In this document: positions 1-4,812 of the stretch, piece after piece | How positions within the stretch are numbered: the stretch's first letter is position 1 | Layout of the letters: each line of letters opens with the position of its first letter | From: a virus | IMG/VR virus record: IMGVR_UViG_3300022745_000142 | Location: 1-24,170 of that record | Reading direction: 5' to 3' (one strand) | Length of the DNA stretch: 24,170 nucleotides | Notes under the pieces: model-generated | Seen by the model: only the letters and a program-made list of their open reading frames with translations | Told to the model about the DNA's origin: nothing | The model's database searches: none | Made by a program: the position numbers and the translations under genes

Positions 1-218
1 GGAATTTGCTTATCGGTCAGCAGTGGCTGGTCCGAGTTCTGTGCGCTTAGCGCTACTTGCAGCCGTTCCAACTCCGCCCGCAGCCGCTCTAACTCATCCC
101 TCCATGGGATGAATCCGGTCCAGCAAGCTGGGCGGCCCCATTCGCGGCAGCTGCTGCATGGCTCGGCTCCAAACGGTTTATCGCAATGGATGCAGTCGTT
201 GCATGGTTTGGTGCTCAT
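1..218 (-). CDS. Cysteine-rich zinc-ribbon-like phage protein, 3' end cut by window edge
   Basis: The start ATG overlaps the stop of the upstream winged-helix gene by ATGA, and at least 72 codons stay open to the window edge. The N-terminus reads MSTKPCNDCIHCDKPFGAEP followed by CSSC, so it has CxxC-x10-PCSxC, a probable zinc knuckle, then RPACW. Residues from about 46 onward (ELERLRAELERLQVAL) form a coiled coil. The Cys module has exactly the spacing found in the 97-residue protein at 1743-2036, suggesting the two are paralogues. Function unknown; a DNA- or protein-binding accessory role is only an inference. It is the last gene visible in the leftward operon. Confidence 0.7.
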   Translation of the reverse strand, partial: MSTKPCNDCIHCDKPFGAEPCSSCREWGRPACWTGFIPWRDELERLRAELERLQVALSAQNSDQPLLTDKQI

Positions 219-490
219 ATATCCCCCATCAATTTATCCACCCGAAGCCGATACGCTCTCGGGTCACTGCCGCGCCGCTCTCGCGTGACCTCCAGTATCC
301 CGGCCGAGACAAAATGCCGCACGGCGTGGCTTGCCGTCAGCTGATCGCAGCCAGCGCGTGCGCCGAGTTCGGCCAGGCCGGCCGCGAATTCGAGCCGCTG
401 GCGCTGGCAGATTGCGAACAGGACCAGGCGCCATTCGATCGGGATCGGCATCGCGGCGATGACGTTGTGCGCGTCATGTGCGAGGCTCAT
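215..490 (-). CDS. Small winged-helix-like DNA-binding protein
   Basis: 91 residues, starting MSLAHDAHNVIAAMPIPIEW. The ATG overlaps the stop of the zinc-ribbon gene upstream (ATGA), and its own stop overlaps the next ATG in the same way. Residues about 15-85 read as helix (EWRLVLFAICQRQ), helix (EFAAGLAELGARAG), recognition helix (CDQLTASHAVRHFVSAG) and wing (ILEVTRERRGSDPRAYRLR), a MarR/winged-helix type layout. The ILEVTRERRG segment followed by a YRL strand is typical of wings. It may be an operon-internal regulator. The target is unknown and I assign no specific family. Confidence 0.72.
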   Translation of the reverse strand: MSLAHDAHNVIAAMPIPIEWRLVLFAICQRQRLEFAAGLAELGARAGCDQLTASHAVRHFVSAGILEVTRERRGSDPRAYRLRVDKLMGDI

Positions 491-747
491 TTCTGGTCCT
501 TTTCTGCAAGCTTCCGAAGCCGCGCCAGCGCGCAGCCAGCGCAGTACCAAGCCGGCCTGGCCTTGGCTTGCCCCGGCTGGCGCGGCCGCACGACGTACGT
601 GCCGAGCGCCTGGACGTGGTGCCGGCCGCACCGGTCGCAGCTGCGGGTGATGCCCGGGCCGGCGACGGCGCCAAAGCCCCGGAACTGGTCGTTGCCGCTC
701 GGCGTCGGCGCATCTGGGTTGCTGTGGGGGTGGCGCAGCGTGGTCAT
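487..747 (-). CDS. Small zinc-ribbon protein
   Basis: 86 residues from MTTLRHPHSN, starting in an ATGA overlap with the gene upstream. The central part holds CDRCGRHH and, about 25 residues later, WYCAGC, two CxxC knuckles that probably bind one zinc. The N-terminal 30 residues are Pro/Asn-rich and probably disordered, and the C-terminus (ALARLRKLAEKDQK) is a basic helix. No enzymatic motif is present. Such small ribbons are frequent in phage accessory operons and usually bind nucleic acid or protein. The function here is unknown. Confidence 0.68.
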   Translation of the reverse strand: MTTLRHPHSNPDAPTPSGNDQFRGFGAVAGPGITRSCDRCGRHHVQALGTYVVRPRQPGQAKARPAWYCAGCALARLRKLAEKDQK

Positions 748-1067
748 TTTGCGGCCCTCCGGCGGGCATGCGCCGCGAGCTGAGCCCTCGACCTGCCCGA
801 CGTCCATCCAAACCAACCCGACTCCTCGGCGTCAGCTCTGCGCTGCGCCACCAGCAGCGCCCACGTCATGCGGCTTTCGATACCAAGCGACGAAACTGTG
901 CCTGGATTTGCGATCAGCTCGGCGTAGCGTGTGGGGTCGAACGGTGGGTGGCGACAGCCAGTCTCTTTGGCGCGCCCCTTGGCGGCCCTGGCTTGATTGA
1001 TGAGATACTTCTCTTCCGGGCTCATACTGGCTCCTTGTTGCTTTTGATGCGCTTGATGCGCGGTCAT
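744..1067 (-). CDS. Hypothetical phage protein, 107 aa
   Basis: The ATG at 1067 overlaps the stop of the 40-residue membrane peptide (ATGA) and has GGAGG eight bases upstream. A second ATG at 1025 (MSPEEKYLINQARAAKG) has its own AAGGAG five bases before it, so the mature start could be 14 residues shorter. The protein is basic and partly helical (EEKYLINQARAAKGRAKETG; SRMTWALLVAQRRADAEESG) with a basic tail (AQLAAHARRRAAK). No recognised domain. It lies between two genes coupled by ATGA overlaps, so it is translated with them. Confidence 0.6.
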   Translation of the reverse strand: MTAHQAHQKQQGASMSPEEKYLINQARAAKGRAKETGCRHPPFDPTRYAELIANPGTVSSLGIESRMTWALLVAQRRADAEESGWFGWTSGRSRAQLAAHARRRAAK

Positions 1068-1186
1068 TGCTTACCCCTCCACGCCGCCAGCGTATCCATG
1101 ACGTCAAGCACCAGCCACAGCAGCATTGCGGCCGCATAGCCGGCGAGTAGCGCAATGCCGAGGGCGATTTGTCGGATGACTGTCAT
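1064..1186 (-). CDS. 40-residue single-pass membrane peptide
   Basis: Reads MTVIRQIALGIALLAGYAAA, then a hydrophobic MLLWLVLDVM stretch and a DTLAAWRGKQ tail. The ATG overlaps the stop of the HNH gene (ATGA) and the stop overlaps the next start (ATGA), so it fits exactly into the coupled operon. One transmembrane helix spans roughly residues 5-30 with a short basic C-terminus. Its function is unknown; small phage membrane peptides can act in superinfection exclusion or membrane-associated regulation. Reading frame and coupling make it credible despite its size. Confidence 0.62.
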   Translation of the reverse strand: MTVIRQIALGIALLAGYAAAMLLWLVLDVMDTLAAWRGKQ

Positions 1187-1746
1187 TTGCAATCCTCAAC
1201 TTTTATGTGCCTGTAGGTTTCGCCTCTGCGTATCCTGCTGACAACACTCTCTGGTATACCGAAAGATTGGGAAATATATCTTCCGGTAACTTCTGGACCA
1301 AGAAGCCTTATTGCGAGGACTGTTTTTTCATCGACAAGCTTGACCCCTCTTTCTTTCATCGACGAATAAACATTCGACATGTCTGAATTTTTATGCCTAC
1401 CGACAAGTTTGCCAGCCCTAACAACGGCTCTGTATGATTCTTTTTTTGTGAGCCCTGCTCTCATGTGCGCAGGGTTTACACAATCATTACAGCAGCACGA
1501 TCTATATATAATCCTTCCTCTTGCACCCTCGTTATGCGCTATATTCCATACCGCCAGCGTTGCGGTCATTGTCCTTTTTTCTATTCTGTCATGATCAAGC
1601 GCATGCATCATCGGGTATGGCTCGCCATTCGTACCCTTTCCAAACCCGCCCATCCAATGCCAGCAATGTGTAATCGGATCAACCACGCTGCGAGCTTTAA
1701 TATCTGCAACAGTTGATATCCCTCGGCGCAATACATTTTTACTCAT
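1183..1746 (-). CDS. HNH endonuclease-like protein with C-terminal helix-turn-helix
   Basis: 187 residues from MSKNVLRRGISTVADIKARS, starting in an ATGA overlap with the gene upstream. Residues 24-33 (PITHCWHWMG) and 68-95 (NIAHNEGARG to CCCNDCVNPAHM) match the HNH layout CWxWxG...C-x4-C-V-N-P-x-H seen in phage HNH nucleases. In the usual pattern a His sits two residues before the first Cys (HxC), and here that place appears to be Arg82, so activity is uncertain. Residues 140-180 (KTVLAIRLLG, then SQSFGIPESVVSRIRRGETY) form a helix-turn-helix that could give target recognition. The gene is clearly AT-richer than its neighbours, suggesting it was acquired separately, as homing-type HNH genes often are. 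Confidence 0.78.
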   Translation of the reverse strand: MSKNVLRRGISTVADIKARSVVDPITHCWHWMGGFGKGTNGEPYPMMHALDHDRIEKRTMTATLAVWNIAHNEGARGRIIYRSCCCNDCVNPAHMRAGLTKKESYRAVVRAGKLVGRHKNSDMSNVYSSMKERGVKLVDEKTVLAIRLLGPEVTGRYISQSFGIPESVVSRIRRGETYRHIKVEDCK

Positions 1747-2036
1747 GGCCGCGCCCCTCGTGCTGCCGGCCACCAGTTCGGGCGGTCTGGGAACGTGCAG
1801 CGACTGCATGGATACGACGCCATCGAACGCTTGACATCGATGCAACTTGCGCACGCTGGCGTGGCCGCAGCCGGCGGCGCGATGTCGGTACTCAGGCGGC
1901 CGTCTGTGCCCTGGATGATGCCGGGGCGGATGATCTTCGGCGCGGTGGGCGCCGGGGCGGGGGCAGGCCGGGTCGGCGCTCCGAGGGGTTGTTGCTGCGG
2001 CGCGAGGTCGCCGCGTTCACCGGTGTTGAGGCTCAT
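1743..2036 (-). CDS. Proline-rich protein with C-terminal zinc knuckle
   Basis: 97 residues from MSLNTGERGDLAPQQQ, with GGTGAAG just before the ATG. The first half is a Pro/Ala-rich linker (GAPTRPAPAPAPTAP). The C-terminal part has CASC-x10-PCSRC followed by RPNWW. This is the same C-x2-C-x10-P-C-S-x-C-x4-R-P-x2-W spacing as in the partial protein at the left edge. It is probably zinc-binding; function unknown. Its stop overlaps the HNH start. Upstream, a 77-bp gap with a hairpin separates it from the cassette-like block. Confidence 0.6.
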   Translation of the reverse strand: MSLNTGERGDLAPQQQPLGAPTRPAPAPAPTAPKIIRPGIIQGTDGRLSTDIAPPAAATPACASCIDVKRSMASYPCSRCTFPDRPNWWPAARGARP

Positions 2037-2055
2037 TTCTTCACCTTCCGTTGTT

Positions 2056-2080
2056 GCGGGGTTTGTCGTGGAAACCCTGC
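2056..2080. repeat. Hairpin next to the cassette boundary
   Basis: GCGGGGTTT and AAACCCTGC can pair over nine positions (one G-T) around a seven-base loop. It lies between the 97-residue gene and the first GTTAGCC core. There is no T-run on either strand, so it is not a clear terminator. No partner for the GTTAGCC core lies nearby, so it is not an attC site. Confidence 0.45.
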
Positions 2081-2098
2081 GAGTGAGGTCTAAATTGC

Positions 2099-2105
2099 GT
2101 TAGCC
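2099..2105 (+). other. GTTAGCC core, left boundary of the cassette-like block
   Basis: First of two GTTAGCC copies on the plus strand (2099, 2498), with GTTATCT at the matching place in the third junction (3026). In integron insertion chemistry, G^TTRRRY is cut after the G. At a left boundary the G would come from the target and TTAGCC from the cassette. No complementary GGCTAAC lies upstream, as expected if this is a target junction and not a complete attC. Confidence 0.5.
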
Positions 2106-2113
2106 GGCCCGCG

Positions 2114-2335
2114 TCACTTCGACGCAGCAGCCTTTGATGCGGCCCGCAGTTCGCAATAGCGCTCTGTGCCGTCGCCGATAGCGCACGGAATGTCCAGCGG
2201 ATCGGCGCCGTTCTTCTGCATCTGTTTGGCGGCCTCGGACCTGGTGTAAACGTTGGTGGCCGTGCAGCCGGCCATCGCTGAAAAGATCAGACCGGCGGTC
2301 ACGCACATGGTGCGGCAGTAATTGGTGTCTTCCAT
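2114..2335 (-). CDS. Small putative lipoprotein
   Basis: 73 residues starting MEDTNYCRTMCVTAGLIFSA and continuing MAGC, with a clear AGGAG before the ATG. A hydrophobic segment (CVTAGLIFSAMAG) ends at Cys19 in a context near the lipobox consensus (A-M-A-G-C), so the product is probably lipidated at the membrane. The mature part has two further Cys (IPCAIGDGTERYCELRAAS) that could form a disulphide, and an Ala/Lys-rich tail. Phage lipoproteins are sometimes superinfection-exclusion factors; that role is a guess. It lies inside putative cassette 1 with long spacers on both sides, unlike the overlapping neighbours. Confidence 0.65.
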   Translation of the reverse strand: MEDTNYCRTMCVTAGLIFSAMAGCTATNVYTRSEAAKQMQKNGADPLDIPCAIGDGTERYCELRAASKAAASK

Positions 2336-2355
2336 CTTGCTTCTCCTAGTCCGCC

Positions 2356-2402
2356 CTCGCTGCGCGAAGGCTTGTTGAATACATACGCGACTCGCTGCGC
2401 GA
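2356..2402. repeat. Pair of 12-bp direct repeats CTCGCTGCGCGA upstream of the lipoprotein gene
   Basis: CTCGCTGCGCGA occurs at 2356-2367 and 2391-2402, 35 bp apart, each followed a few bases later by CTTG. Each copy is itself nearly palindromic (TCGC-TGC-GCGA). They lie 20-70 bp upstream of the leftward lipoprotein start, where a regulator could bind. No matching promoter is clear. Confidence 0.5.
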
Positions 2403-2446
2403 GACGCTTGCGGTACGCTGGCCTGTGTCACTGCGTGGCACCAGCC

Positions 2447-2504
2447 GGCTAACCCCTCGCACCATCCCGAGGCCTAACGGCCCGGGTGTGCTCGGCCGTT
2501 AGCC
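2447..2504 (+). repeat. attC-like (59-base-element-like) site A
   Basis: The outer cores GGCTAAC (2447-2453) and GTTAGCC (2498-2504) are perfectly complementary. Inside follow unpaired spacers CCCTC and TCGGCC. The stem then has GCAC/GTGC, A/T, CCCG/CGGG and GGCC/GGCC around a TAAC loop. All unpaired stem bases (C2463, T2465, A2470) lie on the left arm. A 58-bp site with complementary R''/R' cores, an unpaired central spacer and one-sided extrahelical bases is the attC architecture. A competing hairpin (2471-2482 with 2494-2504) is also possible and might end leftward transcripts. Confidence 0.6.
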
Positions 2505-3026
2505 AGCACCAATACATGCGCGCCAGCGTCCCCGCGTCAAACGGTGTGAGTGCCTTCCACGCCGCGCGCCATCCGCGCCTTTGTGCGGCGCTGAAGCGCG
2601 GTTTGAGCCTGCTCCATGCAGGCAAGCGCTTCAGCGTTGTCGGCGCTGTGGTACGGGCCGGCCTGGAAGCAGCGCATGCGGTCGCACAAGATCGCCAGCA
2701 GCGCCTCGTGCGTCAGGCCATTCACGCCAACCTCGCTGATAGGGCCGTTCTGGAAAAGAATCGTGGTCCTGCTTTTCGGCGGCACGCCATCGCTCGGCAG
2801 CGAAGGGTTAGTGCCCGTCTCGAAGCCGGAAATCTCGTACAGGTGGCAAGCGCCGCCGCTCCCCGGCTCGTCCAGCACGCTCACGGTCAGCGTGTCGTTC
2901 GCGGGGTTCACTTTGTGGTCATTCAGTTCACGCATTTCAGTTCCTCAGTCGGTGCCAGCGTTTGCATCCAGTGCTGGCTAACTGGCGGTTCAAGCGGACC
3001 GGAGTACCGGCCGCTTAACCTATACG
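2499..3026 (+). mobile_element. Putative integron-type gene cassette 2 (Acb2/Tad1-like gene plus attC-like site)
   Basis: The unit runs from TTAGCC after the G at 2498 to the G at 3026, 528 bp. It carries one gene on the minus strand (2537-2935) and attC-like site B at its right end. Site B has left core GGCTAAC, complementary to the TTAGCC that begins this unit and cassette 1, as expected if its original right core was GTTAGCC. The right core now reads GTTATCT, as expected when the last six bases come from the insertion target. Confidence 0.5.
2537..2935 (-). CDS. Conserved phage protein with C-terminal helical hairpin; possible Acb2/Tad1-type counter-defence protein
   Basis: 132 residues from MRELNDHKVNPANDTLTVSV, with GAGGAAC before the ATG. 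The N-terminal half is beta-rich (TLTVSVLDEPGSGGACHLYEI, TTILFQNGPI). The C-terminal half is two helices: VNGLTHEALLAILCDRMRCFQ (71-91) and NAEALACMEQAQTALQRRT (100-118), ending RMARGVEGTH. I recognise the FQNGPI/GVNGLTxEALL/RGVEGTH signature as a widespread phage family. From memory, hairpin proteins of this kind have been grouped with Acb2/Tad1, which sequester cyclic nucleotide signals of CBASS or Thoeris immunity. I could not verify that membership. The gene lies within putative cassette 2, bounded by long spacers, and reads with the phage operon. Confidence 0.7.
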   Translation of the reverse strand: MRELNDHKVNPANDTLTVSVLDEPGSGGACHLYEISGFETGTNPSLPSDGVPPKSRTTILFQNGPISEVGVNGLTHEALLAILCDRMRCFQAGPYHSADNAEALACMEQAQTALQRRTKARMARGVEGTHTV

Positions 3027-3032
3027 TTATCT
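2976..3032 (+). repeat. attC-like (59-base-element-like) site B
   Basis: Left core GGCTAAC (2976-2982), right core GTTATCT (3026-3032). The inner stem is GGTT[C]AAGCGG[A]CCGG at 2987-3002, loop AGTA, then CCGGCCGCTTAACC at 3007-3020. Pairing is perfect except for extrahelical C2991 and A2998, both on the left arm. Classical attC sites read TTCAAGC..A on the left and GCTTAA on the right with the same C and A extrahelical. The 57-bp length also fits. The right core is not complementary to the left one, which fits a junction with foreign target DNA. Confidence 0.65.
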
Positions 3033-3380
3033 GACATTTGCGCGTGAAACTGGGGTGCGCCGCTGCTGTAGTATCAGCCGCGCGCACCGTTCGCGCTCGG
3101 TGTGCAGCTCGCCAGCCAGGCGGGCGATGGTCAGCTCTTGGCAGTCGCACAGCTTGCGCAAGTCGCTGCGGTCCTGCGCGGTCTCGTGCTGCAGCACTAC
3201 AAGTTCAGCGACGCGGTGCTGCAGCGCACGCAGCCCTGCATCAGACTGCTGCAGCCGGTCGGACAGATCCGACAGCAGCCGGGCGACTTGACTGACACGG
3301 CCGGTGCGCAGGGGCCACCAGAGCCGGCCCAGGCTGTTGCTGACCGATCGGGCCAGGGTGATGGTGTCGGCGTTGCTCAT
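3027..3380 (-). CDS. Coiled-coil phage protein, 117 aa
   Basis: Starts MSNADTITLARSVSNSLGRL in an ATGA overlap with the gene upstream. Residues about 30-105 are a continuous heptad-rich helix (VARLLSDLSDRLQQSDAGLR, LQHRVAELVVLQHETAQDRS, LTIARLAGELHTERERCARL). It is probably an oligomeric structural or scaffolding accessory; function unknown. The stop codon TAA (3029-3027) lies inside the GTTATCT core of attC-like site B, so the proposed cassette insertion lies exactly at the 3' end of this gene and leaves its product unchanged. Confidence 0.65.
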   Translation of the reverse strand: MSNADTITLARSVSNSLGRLWWPLRTGRVSQVARLLSDLSDRLQQSDAGLRALQHRVAELVVLQHETAQDRSDLRKLCDCQELTIARLAGELHTERERCARLILQQRRTPVSRANVR

Positions 3381-3715
3381 GACTTCCCCAGCGCAGCCAC
3401 GAGGGCTGTGAATCCGATTCCGGAACGACCGGACGCCGCGAAGCGCCACTTCCCTGCGCCGACAGTCGGCCAGATATCGACGGTGCCCTGCCCGACCTTG
3501 ATCTGCAGATGCAAACCGCCGTTTCTGATGATGACTTCGTGCCCAGCCTCTTCAAGTCGCGCCGCAAAAGAGGCGGCGGCGTTTTCCTTGGCGATGCTGA
3601 TCGGCGGCGTTCCGGGGCTGCGTGTTGCGTGCAGGATGCGGCGGTCTGCCGCCTGTTCGCCCGGGCTAGTGCGGTCATTGATGCGGCGGATCGCCTCGGC
3701 TGTGTGCCTGTTCAT
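3377..3715 (-). CDS. Hypothetical phage protein, 112 aa
   Basis: MNRHTAEAIRRINDRTSPGE starts in an ATGA overlap with the coiled-coil DNA-binding gene and ends in an ATGA overlap with the next gene. Residues 42-60 form a helix (AKENAAASFAARLEEAG). The rest alternates beta strands (HEVIIRNGGLHLQIKVG, TVDIWPTVGAGKWRF), suggesting a small alpha/beta fold. No domain recognised. Conserved coupling on both sides supports it being real. Confidence 0.65.
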   Translation of the reverse strand: MNRHTAEAIRRINDRTSPGEQAADRRILHATRSPGTPPISIAKENAAASFAARLEEAGHEVIIRNGGLHLQIKVGQGTVDIWPTVGAGKWRFAASGRSGIGFTALVAALGKS

Positions 3716-4545
3716 GCTGCACCGCCTTCCGAGCGCACGCCGATCGCATCAAGCCGCGCCAGCGCCCGGGCCGTGATATCTGTCATGCACTCATCACCCG
3801 CCCAGTCATCCGGGTCCAGGGCCATGTCGAGCATCTCGATGTCGGCACATATCAGTGGTAACTGCAGGCGCAGCCGCTCGACCTCGGCGCGCAGCTGGTT
3901 GCACTCTCGTGTCAGGTCTGACACGGCGCAGTGCAGGTCTTCGCGCTGATCGGGTGGAGTTGACTTCAGCTGCTCGACCTCGGCGCGCAACTGCCGGATG
4001 TCAACTGCGTTTGCGCCGCACACCGCCTCGGCCTCAACCAAAAAGCTGGCCGATGCCTCAGCGCGCCGTTTGTAGTCAGCCAGCTCAGCGCGCAGCCTGG
4101 TCAGCTCCGGGTGAGCATCGCGCCATGCATCCATCATCGCGCCGATGTGCCCCCATCCGTCGCCACTGCGGTCGATCAGATGCCAGGCCACGGCGCCATC
4201 GACAGCGCTCCAGTCCGGCTCTGCGCCGATGTCCGGCACAAAGAGCCGAGCCCGCAGTGTTGCGATCAGCTCGTCCCGCTCGGCAATCTGCCGGCGTGTG
4301 TCGTCGAGCTGGGTCTGCAGCGGGTTCGCTGCCGGCTCGGCCGTCTTGATGCCCATCTTCTGGGCCAGCGTGTGCACGTCGGATGTGCGGATGCGACGGT
4401 GACCGCCCGGGGTGCGCCCGGCGTGCAAATCGCCGCGCTCGACGTAGTTCTGCACGCTGCGCAGCGTCACGCCGAGCAGCAGCGCTGCCTCGCGGGTGGT
4501 CAGGAACGGATCGGCCGGGTCGTGCGGCGTTTGTGATCTTGTCAT
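3712..4545 (-). CDS. MerR/excisionase-type helix-turn-helix protein with coiled coil
   Basis: 277 residues from MTRSQTPHDPADPFLTTREA. AAAGGAAAG precedes the ATG, which overlaps the stop of the small regulator (ATGA). Residues 14-65 (FLTTREAALLLGVTLRSVQN, YVERGDLHAG..GGHRRI) are the classic MerR/BldC-type HTH where the wing reads GGHRR. Residues 80-110 and 150-245 are coiled coil with three LRAE(L/V) repeats (LRAELADYKRRAEA, LRAEVEQLKS, LRAEVERLRLQL). The acidic C-terminus is LDPDDWAGDECM. It is probably a DNA-binding oligomer co-made with the upstream regulator. Target and role (regulation, segregation or nucleoid binding) are unknown. Confidence 0.78.
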   Translation of the reverse strand: MTRSQTPHDPADPFLTTREAALLLGVTLRSVQNYVERGDLHAGRTPGGHRRIRTSDVHTLAQKMGIKTAEPAANPLQTQLDDTRRQIAERDELIATLRARLFVPDIGAEPDWSAVDGAVAWHLIDRSGDGWGHIGAMMDAWRDAHPELTRLRAELADYKRRAEASASFLVEAEAVCGANAVDIRQLRAEVEQLKSTPPDQREDLHCAVSDLTRECNQLRAEVERLRLQLPLICADIEMLDMALDPDDWAGDECMTDITARALARLDAIGVRSEGGAA

Positions 4546-4730
4546 GATCTTTCCTTTACCGGCGGCTTGCCGGACACCCTCATGATTGCCAGTAGTGTGC
4601 TGGCTTTGAGTTCGGCCCCGGGCCGCAGCGAGCGGATCAGGGTGCTTCGGTCGATGCCTGCTGCAGCGGCAATCTGGCCCTGAGTCCAGCCGCGTCGCTG
4701 CAGGCGCTTGATGTGTTTGATGTGGTCCAT
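4542..4730 (-). CDS. Small Cro-like helix-turn-helix regulator
   Basis: 62 residues: MDHIKHIKRLQRRGWTQGQI, AAAAGIDRSTLIRSLRPG, then an ELKASTLLAIMRVSG helix. Residues 15-36 are a typical XRE/Cro-type HTH. The ATG at 4730 is preferred over one at 4778, because 4778 lies directly next to the TATAAT box (4784-4779) and would fall upstream of the transcript start. No Shine-Dalgarno is visible. A palindrome 8 bases before the start occupies that position. It is the first gene of the leftward operon next to two matching operators, so it probably represses its own and the rightward promoter, as Cro does. It is too short to carry a CI-type cleavage domain. Confidence 0.75.
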   Translation of the reverse strand: MDHIKHIKRLQRRGWTQGQIAAAAGIDRSTLIRSLRPGAELKASTLLAIMRVSGKPPVKERS

Positions 4731-4737
4731 GTAGCAA

Positions 4738-4755
4738 TGATGCAAGCATGCATCA
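4738..4755. promoter_or_regulatory. Palindromic operator O2
   Basis: TGATGCAAGCATGCATCA has perfect 7-bp arms (TGATGCA/TGCATCA) around AGCA and matches operator O1 at 16 of 18 positions. It lies between the predicted leftward transcript start and the regulator ATG. Bound protein there would block the leader; in RNA it can form a hairpin that replaces the ribosome-binding region. It is probably autoregulatory. Confidence 0.65.
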
Positions 4756-4778
4756 CGCAATGCAAGCGTTTTGCGCAA

Positions 4779-4784
4779 ATTATA
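4779..4784 (-). promoter_or_regulatory. -10 box of the leftward early promoter
   Basis: A perfect TATAAT on the minus strand lies about 50 bases before the regulator start. Seventeen bases upstream the -35 position reads GTGCAC, a poor match to TTGACA, so the promoter may be weak or need an activator. A degenerate operator-like AGATGCGTGCACGC (4796-4809) covers that position. Confidence 0.55.
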
Positions 4785-4812
4785 GCGCTGACCCTAGATG
4801 CGTGCACGCCAC

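Larger units (their letters stand above)
2100..2498 (+). mobile_element. Putative integron-type gene cassette 1 (lipoprotein gene plus attC-like site)
   Basis: The unit starts with TTAGCC after the G at 2099 and ends with the G of the GTTAGCC at 2498, 399 bp in all. It contains one short gene (2114-2335, minus strand) and one attC-like site at its right end (2447-2504). That is the one-gene, one-attC plan and size of an integron cassette. The gene runs opposite to the usual direction relative to its attC. No integrase gene lies in the window, so mobility would need one in trans. The assignment is from structure only. Confidence 0.5.

Noticed and set aside
2030-2105. A third attC site ending at the GTTAGCC core at 2099
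   Set aside because: No complementary left core exists; only GGCT of GGCTCAT could pair, and the hairpin at 2056-2080 does not have attC spacing. It fits better as a target junction.
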